Below are positions 15,749 through 24,418 of a DNA stretch of 61,662 nucleotides, one piece after another. Source of the stretch: UBA5734 sp964499985. GTDB taxonomy: Bacteria > Bacillota > Clostridia > Saccharofermentanales > UBA5734. Position numbers and translations under genes: made by a program. The stretch covers positions 1 through 61,662 of the forward strand of contig CAZCMX010000005.1 in the NCBI GenBank assembly GCA_964499985.1, given 5' to 3'. A model generated the notes under the pieces. The model saw only the letters and a program-made list of their open reading frames with translations. It had not been told where the DNA came from and ran no database searches. Each line of letters opens with the position of its first letter. Within the stretch, counting starts at the first letter, position 1.

Positions 15749-16755
15749 ATTTGCCAAGAAATGAGCTGGGCCAGACCGGGATCGACGTGTCCCGGCTCTG
15801 CTTCGGCTCCCTGACCCTCGGCCCAGCCCAGGCCAGCCTGACACCCGAGCGCGGTGGCGAACTGCTCGCCTATGCCTTTGCCCGCGGTGTCAATTTTGTC
15901 GATACAGCCGAGCTTTACGAAACCTATCCGCATATTCGTGCGGCCTTGCGCAGGGTCTCAGTACCGCCAGTCATTGCCAGCAAATGCTATGCCTATGACC
16001 AGGAAACCGCCCGGCGCAGCTTTGAACAGGCCCGCCAGGCCCTGGATCTGGAGATCATTGATCTTTTCCTGCTCCACGAACAAGAATCCACTCTGACGCT
16101 GGATGGCCATCGCGAGGCCTTCGCCTATTTCCAGGCCCAAAAGGAAAAGGGCCTGATCCGGGCGATTGGCATATCCACCCATGCGGTCGAACCTGTCCGC
16201 GCCCTGGCCCAGGCCAGGCGTGGCCAGTCCGATGGGCTCTGGCGGGACCTCGACATCGGTCTCTACCGCGAAGCAGACGTCATCCACCCCTTGCTCAACT
16301 GGAAAGGCCTGGGCCTGATCGATGGCCAGGCCGACGATATGGTCCAGGCCACCCGCGAGGCTGCAGCTGCCGGACTTGGCCTTTATGGCATGAAAATGCT
16401 GGGCGGTGGCCATTTCCTCCAGGAATTCGATGCCGCCCTGGCCTTTGCCCTGGCCCAGGACCAGGTGGCTGCCTATGCGGTTGGCATGCAGAGCGAGGCT
16501 GAAATCGATATGAATATTGCCCTGTTTTCTGGCCAGGCTGTGGACCCGTCGGACCTTGCCGCCACACGCAGCCGGTCGCGCCGGCTGGTCGTTTCAGACT
16601 GGTGCACGGGTTGTGGCGCCTGCCTGGCCCATTGTGCCAGCCAGGCCCTGTCCCTGCCGGCCGCTGCCGGCAAAGTCACAGTCGATCCGGAGCGCTGCGT
16701 TTTATGTGGCTATTGTGCCTATGCCTGCCGGGATTTCGTCCTCAAGGTCGTCTGA
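15745..16755 (+). CDS. Aldo/keto reductase fused to a 2[4Fe-4S] ferredoxin domain
   Basis: Residues 1-265 form an aldo/keto reductase barrel with the tetrad pieces DTAELY, SKCYAY and FLLHEQ. Residues 285-336 carry two CxxCxxCxxxC motifs (CTGCGACLAHC and CVLCGYCAYAC), each expected to hold a [4Fe-4S] cluster. The fusion suggests a reductase that draws electrons from or passes them to low-potential carriers rather than relying on NADPH only. The substrate is unknown. It is translationally coupled to ireB by a four-base overlap, an unusual place for such a gene. Confidence 0.88.
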   Translation: MNLPRNELGQTGIDVSRLCFGSLTLGPAQASLTPERGGELLAYAFARGVNFVDTAELYETYPHIRAALRRVSVPPVIASKCYAYDQETARRSFEQARQALDLEIIDLFLLHEQESTLTLDGHREAFAYFQAQKEKGLIRAIGISTHAVEPVRALAQARRGQSDGLWRDLDIGLYREADVIHPLLNWKGLGLIDGQADDMVQATREAAAAGLGLYGMKMLGGGHFLQEFDAALAFALAQDQVAAYAVGMQSEAEIDMNIALFSGQAVDPSDLAATRSRSRRLVVSDWCTGCGACLAHCASQALSLPAAAGKVTVDPERCVLCGYCAYACRDFVLKVV

Positions 16756-16809
16756 GCCAGTCGCCCGGTCACCCAGGCTACGGACAGCCTGCCGGAGAAA
16801 GGATAAACT

Positions 16810-17250
16810 ATGTCAAACCATGCCCCTGAACGGTTTATGGCCATCGATTATGGCGATGCCCGGATCGGGACCGCTGTGAGCGATCCGCTCGGCATCATGG
16901 CCCGCGGTCTGGAGACAATCAACTGGAATGGCCGGGACCCCGCCTGGGCGATGGACCGGCTGGTTGCTCTGATCGAGGATCTCCAGATCACAACTGTGAT
17001 CATGGGCTTGCCCCGGCGAACCGACGGCAAAACCAGTGAATCCGAAGCCAAGGCCCGCGCCATGGGCGAAGAACTGGCCGCCAGGACCGGCCGGCCGGTC
17101 CTCTACCGCGACGAGCGCTATACAACCGTCCTGGCCAGCCGGGTGCTGCGGGAAACCGGCGTGCGTGGCGCCAGACGCAAGGCTGTGGTTGACCAGGTGG
17201 CAGCCGAAATAATCCTGCAGGAATACCTGGAGAGCCGGCGCCAAGCCTGA
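16810..17250 (+). CDS. ruvX: RuvX/YqgF pre-16S rRNA nuclease
   Basis: The 146-residue RNase H-fold protein has the family acidic residues in MAIDYGDARIGTAVSD (Asp13), MGLPRRTDG and YRDERYTT, and ends with KAVVDQVAAEIILQEYL, which includes the last catalytic Asp. It finishes the 5' end of 16S rRNA and is essential in several bacteria. An in-frame ATG nine codons in is possible, but AGAAAGGA precedes the first. It follows the reductase gene by 54 bases. Confidence 0.92.
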   Translation: MSNHAPERFMAIDYGDARIGTAVSDPLGIMARGLETINWNGRDPAWAMDRLVALIEDLQITTVIMGLPRRTDGKTSESEAKARAMGEELAARTGRPVLYRDERYTTVLASRVLRETGVRGARRKAVVDQVAAEIILQEYLESRRQA

Positions 17251-17258
17251 ATTGATTA

Positions 17259-17267
17259 TGTTATAAT
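17259..17267 (+). promoter_or_regulatory. Extended -10 promoter of the DUF1292 genes
   Basis: TGTTATAAT contains a perfect TATAAT (17262-17267) and the TGn extension nine bases after the ruvX stop. The -35 region is weak. It should drive the DUF1292-to-propeller run. Confidence 0.6.
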
Positions 17268-17320
17268 CTACAAGTCCGGCTTTGATGAAGCAGGACTTGA
17301 AATCCCAAGGAGGAATTCCC

Positions 17321-17707
17321 ATGTTTTTAGAAGAATTGATGTTGGATGGCCACGGCTGTGCAGGTTGTGATTCCGGCTGCGGCGATGGCTGCGGTCATGA
17401 CCATGACCATGACCATGACCATGAGCATGGCAATGGCATCATCACAATGGTGGATGGCGAGACCGGTGAGGAGTATACGTTCATTCTGGCGGACGATTTC
17501 GCCTTTGAGGATGAACATTATTGCGTCCTGATCACCACCGATGAACAGGAACCGGAGATGGTCATCACCCGGGTCGTCGAACTCGAAGACGGCACTGAAG
17601 GGCTGGTCAGCCTGACAGATGACGAATACGATCGTGTTTTTGCCGAATACGAGCGTCTCTGTGAGGAAGAGGACTATGAAAACGAGGACGACGAAGCCGA
17701 CAACTGA
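17321..17707 (+). CDS. DUF1292 protein with Cys/His-rich N-terminus
   Basis: The 128-residue acidic protein has the DUF1292 core (residues 38-115: IITMVDGETGEEYTF, YCVLITTDEQ, EPEMVITRV). Its head, residues 8-38, is unusual: five Cys spaced as GCAGCDSGCGDGCG followed by HDHDHDHDHEHG, a likely metal-binding stretch. AAGGAGG at 17307-17313 fixes the start. DUF1292 genes normally follow ruvX (YrzB), though their function is unknown. The His/Asp stretch is encoded by a hexanucleotide repeat, so its length could vary. It overlaps the next gene by 32 bases. Confidence 0.88.
   Translation: MFLEELMLDGHGCAGCDSGCGDGCGHDHDHDHDHEHGNGIITMVDGETGEEYTFILADDFAFEDEHYCVLITTDEQEPEMVITRVVELEDGTEGLVSLTDDEYDRVFAEYERLCEEEDYENEDDEADN
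17396..17425 (+). repeat. CATGAC hexanucleotide repeat, five copies
   Basis: Four perfect CATGAC units and a fifth CATGAG encode His-Asp pairs in the DUF1292 protein. Gain or loss of units would keep the frame and change the number of His residues. Confidence 0.9.
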
Positions 17708-18029
17708 ATCCTTGCGGCCAGACTCGCGCGGCCGGTTGAACCGCAGCCGGGTGGCCAAGGATGATGTTCTAGCTGTCATCGTGGATGTCGATAATGGCCA
17801 TGAGTATTACATGGCCTTTATCGATTCGTTTTCGATGAATGGCCGAGATTATGTCGTCATGTATAATTATGAACCGGATGATGGTAATCATCAGGAGCCG
17901 GAGATCGTGATCATGCGTGCTGAACACCATGTGACGGGTGAGCAGTATTTCAAATCGATCAAGAACAAGACCGAGCTGGCCGACGCCTTTGACTTTTTCT
18001 ACCGGCGCTTTGAAGAGGCTGGCGGCTGA
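17676..18029 (+). CDS. Second DUF1292 protein
   Basis: This 117-residue protein is a paralogue of the preceding one in its core (VIVDVDNGHEYYMAF, MYNYEPDD, QEPEIVIMRA) but lacks the Cys/His head and begins with a basic segment (MKTRTTKPTTESLRPDSRGR). The ATG at 17676 follows AGGAAGAGG and lies inside the end of the first DUF1292 gene, a 32-base overlap that implies coupled translation. Function is unknown. The pair looks like a local duplication followed by divergence. Confidence 0.82.
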   Translation: MKTRTTKPTTESLRPDSRGRLNRSRVAKDDVLAVIVDVDNGHEYYMAFIDSFSMNGRDYVVMYNYEPDDGNHQEPEIVIMRAEHHVTGEQYFKSIKNKTELADAFDFFYRRFEEAGG

Positions 18030-18044
18030 GAAAGGCCAGACATC

Positions 18045-18968
18045 ATGTTTGATGACCATTATCCCTTGTTTTCCCTTGCCGATCGCGACCGCTATCTCAA
18101 GCATCGCCAGAAATCGTTGACCGAGCTGGCGGATGCCAGTTTTGATGCGCGCTGGTCCTGGCATGAGGGCTTTGATTACCGTGTGGTTGAGCTGGCCGAT
18201 TGCCTGTTTTTCATCAGCAATGGCGGCGTTTTCACGACCCCCCACATGTCCTTGCCCCTGGGGCCCCTGGACCAGGAACGCCTGCAAACGATTGTCGATG
18301 TGGTCGCACCGCAATTCCTGCGCCTGGGCTGGCCGGTCCGGATCCTGTACATTGACGAGGCCTATGTGCCCCTGTTCGAAAACCTCAAGGGCTATAAGGC
18401 CCGCATTGCCTATGACCGGACTTTTTCCGACTACCTGTATGATGCCCAGAGCCTGCGCCAGCTGGTGGGCAAAGACCTCCATGCCAAGCGCAACCATGTG
18501 AATCGTTTCCTGCGCACCTATCCGGATTACCAGTTTGCACCGCTCCGCCAGGAAGATGCAGCTGAGGCACTCCGGCTGGTCCTCGACTGGTGTGAGGAAA
18601 AGGGCATTGATAGCAATGACATCACCCAGAGTGATTATCGTCCGGTCAAAATGCTTTTGGACCATTATGCCGAGCTCAACCTTCGCGGGGGAGCCCTCCG
18701 CATCGAAGGCCAGCTGGTCGCCTTCTCGATCGCATCTGAGCCCTTTAACCGGACGGGTGTGATCCATGTCGAAAAGGCCAAGGCCGAGTACCCCGGGCTT
18801 TATGCAGCGATCAACAAATTTACGCTTGAACATATTCTGCCGGACATTGACTGGGTCAACCGGGAGGAAGATCTGGGGATCCCCGGCCTGCGCAAAGCCA
18901 AGCTCTCCTATGGTCCGAGCCGCCTGATCCACAAGTATGAGGTCGTCCTGACACATGGCGAGGCTTGA
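18045..18968 (+). CDS. DUF2156 protein (lysyl-phosphatidylglycerol synthase C-terminal-like)
   Basis: The 307-residue protein matches the DUF2156 GNAT-like fold found in MprF aminoacyl-transferase domains: YDRTFSDYLYD, LHAKRNHVNRFL, then GGALRIEGQLVAFSIASE and VHVEKAKAEYPGLYAAINK. No membrane domain is attached, so if it transfers aminoacyl groups it does so as a soluble enzyme; the substrate could be lipid, peptide or small molecule. It lies 15 bases after the second DUF1292 gene and overlaps the CPBP gene by 14 bases. Confidence 0.83.
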   Translation: MFDDHYPLFSLADRDRYLKHRQKSLTELADASFDARWSWHEGFDYRVVELADCLFFISNGGVFTTPHMSLPLGPLDQERLQTIVDVVAPQFLRLGWPVRILYIDEAYVPLFENLKGYKARIAYDRTFSDYLYDAQSLRQLVGKDLHAKRNHVNRFLRTYPDYQFAPLRQEDAAEALRLVLDWCEEKGIDSNDITQSDYRPVKMLLDHYAELNLRGGALRIEGQLVAFSIASEPFNRTGVIHVEKAKAEYPGLYAAINKFTLEHILPDIDWVNREEDLGIPGLRKAKLSYGPSRLIHKYEVVLTHGEA

Positions 18969-19857
18969 GCTTCGCCGGCCGGGCCAGCCGTTTCCTGAAG
19001 CGGGACGGGGATTTCGCCTGCGGACGGCCATCATTCCATTTGCCATGATCCTCATCCACCTCCTGGTGATCGATATCGTCGCCAATCTCTATGCCCAGCG
19101 CTATGCCTGGCTCAGCCCATGGTTGAACTGGCCGAGCCTTGCACCTGGCCAGGCCTATGCCAATACCCAGGACCTCATTTTGAACGAATATCCCAGGATC
19201 GCTGTATTCTATGGCCTGGTCCTGATTCCACTTTATAGCCTGATCCTGTATTTCCGCCATTTGAACTGGTCCGATGCCATCTGGCTGAAACGCCCGCGCG
19301 GCCGCGACCTCTGGCCAGCCCTGGTCCTGGCGGTGGGGCTTTTGGGGGTGACCAATCTGCTTTTTTCCGGATTGCTTGCCCTGGGGGATCGCATTCCGGC
19401 CATCCAGCGCCAGATGGCGGACTATATTGCCCAGGCGGAGGCGTTTTCGCCAGCCCTGGGATATGGCTGGCTGATCGCCGGCATTTCCATCCTGGCGCCA
19501 CTCAGTGAAGAATTGCTGTTCCGTGGCATCATCCAGGGTGAATTGCGCCGGGCCATGCCGGAATGGCTGGCCGTTGTCCTGCAGGCCGTCCTGTTTGCCT
19601 TGTTCCATGTCCAGCCGGTCCAAGTCCTGTATGTCCTCTTGCCAGCCCTGGCCTTGGGTGCCCTGTATGCAGTCACACGTTCAATCTGGGTACCGGTCCT
19701 GATGCATATCCTGTTCAATTTCCTGGGCAGTGTCGTTCCCGCGATGACCCTGGGCCATGATCGCCTGAGCCAGCTGGTGGTCTGGATCGAACTCGGTTTT
19801 GCCGGGCTTGGCATCGGTGTCGTTGCCTATCTGTGGCAGTCGCACCGAAGGAGCTGA
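18955..19857 (+). CDS. CPBP family intramembrane metalloprotease
   Basis: The 300-residue protein has about seven or eight hydrophobic helices and the Rce1-like CPBP motifs: SEELLFRGIIQGEL (EExxxR) near residue 184, ALFHVQP (FxxxH) near 218 and LMHILFNFLG near 250. Family members are membrane proteases or scaffolds, sometimes giving bacteriocin immunity. The start overlaps the DUF2156 gene end, and the next gene begins three bases after its stop, so this is a coupled run. Confidence 0.85.
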   Translation: MARLELRRPGQPFPEAGRGFRLRTAIIPFAMILIHLLVIDIVANLYAQRYAWLSPWLNWPSLAPGQAYANTQDLILNEYPRIAVFYGLVLIPLYSLILYFRHLNWSDAIWLKRPRGRDLWPALVLAVGLLGVTNLLFSGLLALGDRIPAIQRQMADYIAQAEAFSPALGYGWLIAGISILAPLSEELLFRGIIQGELRRAMPEWLAVVLQAVLFALFHVQPVQVLYVLLPALALGALYAVTRSIWVPVLMHILFNFLGSVVPAMTLGHDRLSQLVVWIELGFAGLGIGVVAYLWQSHRRS

Positions 19858-19860
19858 GCC

Positions 19861-22803
19861 ATGCTGCGCTTCATCCGCCGCCAGATCGGCTACCGCATCA
19901 AAAAGCGGACCTTCGTAGTCCTCGCCCTGACGATCGTGTCAACAGCTGCTGTCGCAGCCACTCTGGCTGGCGTGGCGGTCTGGCTGGCTGGACCGGCCGA
20001 TATCATTCATGTCTCCATCCGGGAGACAGACCGTCGAGTGGATATCCTGGGGACCGGCGCCAATCTGGATCATGCATCCTCGGATAACCTTCTGGCTGAT
20101 GCATCGTTCGAACCCGTCGCCTATCGAAGACTGCTGACCGTTTACGAAGGCGATGTCCAGACCCTCACCGTCATCGATGCATCCCAAGATCCGGTTCTGG
20201 CCAATGATGGTTTTTTCACGGGCGCCGCCGCACGGATCCTCGCCAATGGCCCCGAAGGCCTGAGCCTGAAAAAGACTGCGACCGTATCCGCGTACAACAG
20301 CAACCGGGTGGGTCCTTTCCAGATGGTCCAGTTGCCCGCTGACCTGCCGCCAGGCCGCGAGGTTCTGGGTTTTGCCGACAATGGCGAGATATCGGTGGCG
20401 GTGGGCCAGGCTGGGCTGGTCCTTTTGGACTTGGCCAGGGTCGAGCCCCGCGTGATGGATGCAGGCACCTCGGCCGACCTGACTGATATTACTGTGGTCA
20501 ACCATGGCTTTCTGGCCTGCAGCAACCAAGGTGAACTGGTCTATTCCCAGGACGGCCAAGCCTGGCAGTCCTGGCCGGTCCAGGCCCCGTCTGCCTTGCG
20601 GGCGGTGGCCGCCAATGAAGAAGGGCTGGTGGTTGCCGTTGGTGATGGTGGCCTGATTCTGGCTGGCGCTGCCGGTACCGTTTCAGCGGCCTTGTCACCG
20701 GTCCAGTCAAATCTGGTTGATCTCGTCTACAATAATGGCATTTTCCTGGCTCTGGCTGAAGATGGTACGGTCCTCAGGTCAACGAATGGTACATTTTGGC
20801 GAGTCGTGGACAGCCTGGCCACCGTCGGCCAGACCTGGCAGACCATTGCCTGCACGGATGGTCTTTTTGCCTTGGGAGGAACAAACGGTCAGATTGCCAC
20901 CAGCAACGATGGCCTGTTTTTTGAGCTGACACCGTCCAGTCCGGCAGTCGAGGTCGTGGACCTGCTTTTGCTTTCCAGAACCCAGATGATTCTGCTGGGC
21001 AGCGACAATCGTTTCCGCTATTCCAATGACAGTGGCCAGTCCTGGTCCGAGTCTGCCATTGACCCAGGCCTGGTGAGCCGGCGCCTCGAAATCCTCGGCA
21101 ACCGGCAGATTGCCAGCGCAGATGCCCAGGGCCAGATCGGGATTGCCCCACTGGTCATTGAAATAACCCTCAGCCAGCCCTTGCTGACCGGAACTTTCCA
21201 GGGGGGCGACCTGCTATTCCTTGAATTGGCCAGCCAGGACACCCATACGCCGGACAGCTGGGATATATTCGGGGCCAAGACAGCAGAGCGGACTTTGCTG
21301 TCGGTACCGGATGACAGTGGCCAAGCCTCCTTGCACCTTGTTGCCCCGGACCGGGCAGGCCTTGCAGATTCCGTGATCCTTTCGCAGGCGATCGATCCGG
21401 CTAAGCTGGCGCGGCAAAAGGAAAGTGATATCTACAAGGTCGAACTATGGATGCGCCAGGAACAGGTTCAGGATGCTTCGGTGCGAATCTGGCTGTCCGG
21501 TGATTTCCAGTCCTTCGGGACAACGATCGACCATGTGGGTTCGACCTGGAAGAAATACTCCCATACCTTTGTGGTTCCCAAAAGCCAGATCATGACCTCC
21601 AAATCGGTGCGATTCAATATCAGCTTTTCCGGCACGGGTGAGCTGTGGCTGGACAAGGTGTTCCTTGGACAACCGGGCCAGACGGTCAGCGGGCTGGAGG
21701 ACGCGCTCAGTCAGGAAATCCAGGCAGCCCAGCCTTCGGTCCTGCGCCTGGCCTATCTGACCTTGGGCGGGACTCGCCTGCCCTCCTTCCAGTGGGCCAA
21801 AAAGCCGGGCAATGAAGCGCCGGTTTACCAGGACGGCTTCTGGGAATACCAGGGCAGCCAATCTCTGGCCACCGCCCTGGAGCTGGCTCGCAGCGCCCGA
21901 AGCAGTCCGTGGCTGACCATCCATTCTGGCATGGGAGAGACTGAATTGCTGGGCCTGCTTGAATATCTGGCCGGCCCGATCACGTCCAATTTTGGCAACC
22001 TGCGGATGAGCCAGGGGGAGATCTTGCCCTGGAGCGATTCTTTTGACCAGATCTACCTGGAATTTTCCGATCCCGAGCAACAATTTGCCTCAGACAGCAT
22101 CCGTACAGCCTGGGTCGACTGGATGATCCAGGTTGTCCGCCAGTCACCGTATTATAACGAGCTCAAGAACAAGCTGGTTTTTGTCGATGGCATGGCCTAT
22201 TCCGATGGCGTCTGGCGCTCAGCAGCCGATTATCATGCCTCATCACTGACCGGGCTATACCAGGGGACCAACCAGAACGGCATCCAGCCGGCTCTGGCGG
22301 CCTACTTCGACCAGTTGCCACGAAATCCAGCCCAGACCCGCCAGGGCTGGCATGAGCTGATCGCCGTGGCCAGCCTGCATGGCTTTGAAGGGATGCAGCC
22401 GACCCTGGCCGAGCTGACCTGCCTGCAGCTGGAGGAATTGGGCCAAAGCGCCGGTCTGGTCAACCTGGACCTGCGCGAACCTTGGGATAAGGACTATCGG
22501 CCGCGTGACATGATCGCAGCCGGAATCGTGGCCACCCCGCAGGGCAGCCAATTGCTTGATGCAACCAGTCCGGATGCCGACCTGAAGGCTTATGCCTATG
22601 CCCATGGCAATGGGATCCGGATCATCCTGGCCAATCTGGCCGCCCAGCCCAAGTCGGTCCGCCTCACGGGTGCAATGGAGTCCAAAGGATTTGCTCTGGC
22701 AAGTTTCGACCAGAACGGTGAATTATTGCGGCAAAGACGCATCACTAATAACCGGGAAACCTTGAATATCTTGCCTGGCGGGGTTCTGGTTCTGGAAAAG
22801 TGA
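19861..22803 (+). CDS. Large membrane-anchored propeller and carbohydrate-binding protein
   Basis: The 980-residue product has a basic N-terminus, one transmembrane helix (about residues 18-43) and an extracellular remainder. Residues 60-400 show repeated blades with bacterial-photosystem/BNR-like motifs (YSQDGQAWQSW, RSTNGTFWRV, TSNDGLFFEL, YSNDSGQSWSES). Residues 410-580 resemble a carbohydrate-binding beta-sandwich (VELWMRQE, GTGELWLDKVFLG). Residues 590-975 look like a degraded alpha-L-arabinofuranosidase-type barrel without an obvious catalytic glutamate pair. It probably binds a surface glycan. It closes the run started by the DUF1292 genes. Confidence 0.7.
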   Translation: MLRFIRRQIGYRIKKRTFVVLALTIVSTAAVAATLAGVAVWLAGPADIIHVSIRETDRRVDILGTGANLDHASSDNLLADASFEPVAYRRLLTVYEGDVQTLTVIDASQDPVLANDGFFTGAAARILANGPEGLSLKKTATVSAYNSNRVGPFQMVQLPADLPPGREVLGFADNGEISVAVGQAGLVLLDLARVEPRVMDAGTSADLTDITVVNHGFLACSNQGELVYSQDGQAWQSWPVQAPSALRAVAANEEGLVVAVGDGGLILAGAAGTVSAALSPVQSNLVDLVYNNGIFLALAEDGTVLRSTNGTFWRVVDSLATVGQTWQTIACTDGLFALGGTNGQIATSNDGLFFELTPSSPAVEVVDLLLLSRTQMILLGSDNRFRYSNDSGQSWSESAIDPGLVSRRLEILGNRQIASADAQGQIGIAPLVIEITLSQPLLTGTFQGGDLLFLELASQDTHTPDSWDIFGAKTAERTLLSVPDDSGQASLHLVAPDRAGLADSVILSQAIDPAKLARQKESDIYKVELWMRQEQVQDASVRIWLSGDFQSFGTTIDHVGSTWKKYSHTFVVPKSQIMTSKSVRFNISFSGTGELWLDKVFLGQPGQTVSGLEDALSQEIQAAQPSVLRLAYLTLGGTRLPSFQWAKKPGNEAPVYQDGFWEYQGSQSLATALELARSARSSPWLTIHSGMGETELLGLLEYLAGPITSNFGNLRMSQGEILPWSDSFDQIYLEFSDPEQQFASDSIRTAWVDWMIQVVRQSPYYNELKNKLVFVDGMAYSDGVWRSAADYHASSLTGLYQGTNQNGIQPALAAYFDQLPRNPAQTRQGWHELIAVASLHGFEGMQPTLAELTCLQLEELGQSAGLVNLDLREPWDKDYRPRDMIAAGIVATPQGSQLLDATSPDADLKAYAYAHGNGIRIILANLAAQPKSVRLTGAMESKGFALASFDQNGELLRQRRITNNRETLNILPGGVLVLEK

Positions 22804-22895
22804 ACCCTGACAGACGCCAAGGCGGCGCGATCCAGCCCCGGAGCTTGTTTTCATTTCATGCGCAAATTTTCGCGGCCGGACGGGAGCAAAACCTG

Positions 22896-22925
22896 TTGAC
22901 AAAGCCGGGGGCCATGTAATATGAT
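22896..22925 (+). promoter_or_regulatory. Promoter of tRNA-Val(GAC)
   Basis: Perfect TTGACA (22896-22901) and TATGAT (22920-22925) with an 18-base spacer, 12 bases before the tRNA. Confidence 0.7.
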
Positions 22926-22937
22926 AATCAGGCGCTT

Positions 22938-23014
22938 GGGTGGTTAGCTCAGCTGGTTAGAGTACTTGCTTGACATGCAAGGGGTCGGAGGTTCGAGTCC
23001 TCTACTACCCACCA
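22938..23014 (+). tRNA. tRNA-Val (anticodon GAC)
   Basis: This 77-base cloverleaf with encoded CCA has the anticodon loop TTGACAT (GAC, valine), T loop TTCGAGT and a paired acceptor stem GGGTGGT/ACTACCC with one G-U. It complements the UAC valine tRNA near 7.1 kb. Confidence 0.95.
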
Positions 23015-23019
23015 ACGTG

Positions 23020-23052
23020 AAGTCCTGTGGCTGTAAGGCCGCAGGACTTTTG
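23020..23052 (+). terminator. Terminator of tRNA-Val(GAC)
   Basis: AAGTCCTGTGGC (23020-23031) pairs with GCCGCAGGACTT (23038-23049) through 12 bp with one wobble, followed by a short TT and then GTCATTTT. Confidence 0.65.
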
Positions 23053-23169
23053 TCATTTTCGGTCAGATGACCGTGGAGGATCTGGGCGCCAGGCGATGCC
23101 TCAGGCACTCTCTTTGAAGCGGAGCGATTTTGGTAACCCGGCGTATCGACAGCTTCGTCCGTCTGCGCT

Positions 23170-23634
23170 ATGCTTCTGCTCATGATGATTGATCCGCAAA
23201 TTTCCAATAGCCGTTTGAAACGGATTCTGTTGCTTGTCCTGGGCAGCATCTCGGTTGGCCTGGGTTCCCTGGGGATTTTCCTCCCGCTCCTGCCTGCTAC
23301 GCCATTTTTGCTGCTGGCGGCCTATTGCTATCTGCGCAGCTCCCGGCGGCTCTATACCAGGCTGATGCAGCACCGGATTCTGGGCCCTTATCTCTACCAT
23401 TATCTGGAACACAAGGCGGTGCCGCTGCAGACCAAAATCGGAGCCATCCTGCTTCTCTGGGCATCCCTGGGTCTTACCATGGCTCTCGTTGGCCGCTGGT
23501 ACATCCAGGTCAGCCTGACCGGGATCGGGCTGGCTGTCACCATCCATCTCCTGAGCCTCAGAACGCTGCCGCAGGGCCCGGTTACCAAAGTGCCGCCTGC
23601 AGAGGCCGAAGCACCGGGTGATCCTCTGGTATAA
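23170..23634 (+). CDS. DUF454 (YbaN-like) small membrane protein
   Basis: The 154-residue protein has the YbaN/DUF454 pattern: a first helix with VLGSISVGLGSLGIFLPLLP and TPFLLLAAYCY, then a basic loop SSRRLYTRLMQHRILGPYL and a second helical pair (AILLLWASLGLTMAL, VSLTGIGLAVTIHLL). The function of the family is unknown. An in-frame ATG five codons in is an alternative start. It stands between a tRNA and a zinc-ribbon gene. Confidence 0.8.
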   Translation: MLLLMMIDPQISNSRLKRILLLVLGSISVGLGSLGIFLPLLPATPFLLLAAYCYLRSSRRLYTRLMQHRILGPYLYHYLEHKAVPLQTKIGAILLLWASLGLTMALVGRWYIQVSLTGIGLAVTIHLLSLRTLPQGPVTKVPPAEAEAPGDPLV

Positions 23635-23680
23635 TGAGAGTCTGGTAGAAAATTCCACACGATCGAAGGAGCCCTTTTGC

Positions 23681-24418
23681 ATGGAAGAAATCAGGATCCA
23701 GTGCCCTGCCTGTGGCCAGCCATTCCAGGCCGATGCGACGAAGAAAACAGTCTTTTGTGTCAACTGTGGTTTCCTGGTGGATCGCAGCAAGGAAATCGAA
23801 GCCCAACTGGGACGCCCTGTGTCCGATGCCGGGGACCCGCACTATGCCGCCCTGCAGGCCAGCTTTGAAGCCATCCGCTTTCCAGTCATCGACAAGAAGA
23901 CTGGCCAGAAGGGTGACCGGCTGATCGAGCTGTGGACAACACTCATTTATCATGGCCATAACAGTCGTTCGCGCTGGGCGGTCCAGTCGGCTAAAAAGGA
24001 CATTGGCCAGTTTTTTGAACGGAAAATCTGGCAGGAGGTCTTGCAATCGGCAGGCCCTGACCGGTCGCGCCTGATCGTGGATGAGCTGCTGGAATCGGCC
24101 GTGGTCTATCTGTCGTCCTGTCGCGACGACTCGCGCTATGGCAGCAAGCTGCTGGGCATGGTCCGGATGAACAGTGAGGCCATTGTCCAGAAAACAGCCA
24201 GCGATATCTGTCAGAATATCCTCAATTTTTTACTCCGGATCGAAAAACCCGGCGAGAGCGAGGCGATTATCCATGCCATCGTCATGGCCTTCCCCCGCGT
24301 ATTTCCTGCCCAGCGCCAGGTCCTGGCCGATGTCATGGCTGAACTGATGACGCCGGAGGAGCAGACACAAGTGCTAGCGATTGTTGCCAGAGTGGCCCAG
24401 GAGAGCCGCCGCGGCTGA
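23681..24418 (+). CDS. Zinc-ribbon protein of unknown function
   Basis: The 245-residue protein starts with a zinc ribbon (CPAC at residues 8-11 and CVNC at 26-29) followed by an alpha-helical region of about 200 residues with no family I recognise. GAAGGA lies about ten bases before the ATG. The Cys spacing (8, 11, 26, 29) is identical to that of the zinc-ribbon membrane protein at 38931, suggesting a shared module. The last 45 bases overlap the convergent flavoprotein gene. Confidence 0.7.
   Translation: MEEIRIQCPACGQPFQADATKKTVFCVNCGFLVDRSKEIEAQLGRPVSDAGDPHYAALQASFEAIRFPVIDKKTGQKGDRLIELWTTLIYHGHNSRSRWAVQSAKKDIGQFFERKIWQEVLQSAGPDRSRLIVDELLESAVVYLSSCRDDSRYGSKLLGMVRMNSEAIVQKTASDICQNILNFLLRIEKPGESEAIIHAIVMAFPRVFPAQRQVLADVMAELMTPEEQTQVLAIVARVAQESRRG

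Noticed and set aside
17769..19085. Reverse-strand frame of 438 codons across DUF1292 and DUF2156 genes
   Set aside because: It covers three well-supported plus-strand genes and shows only composition-driven sequence.
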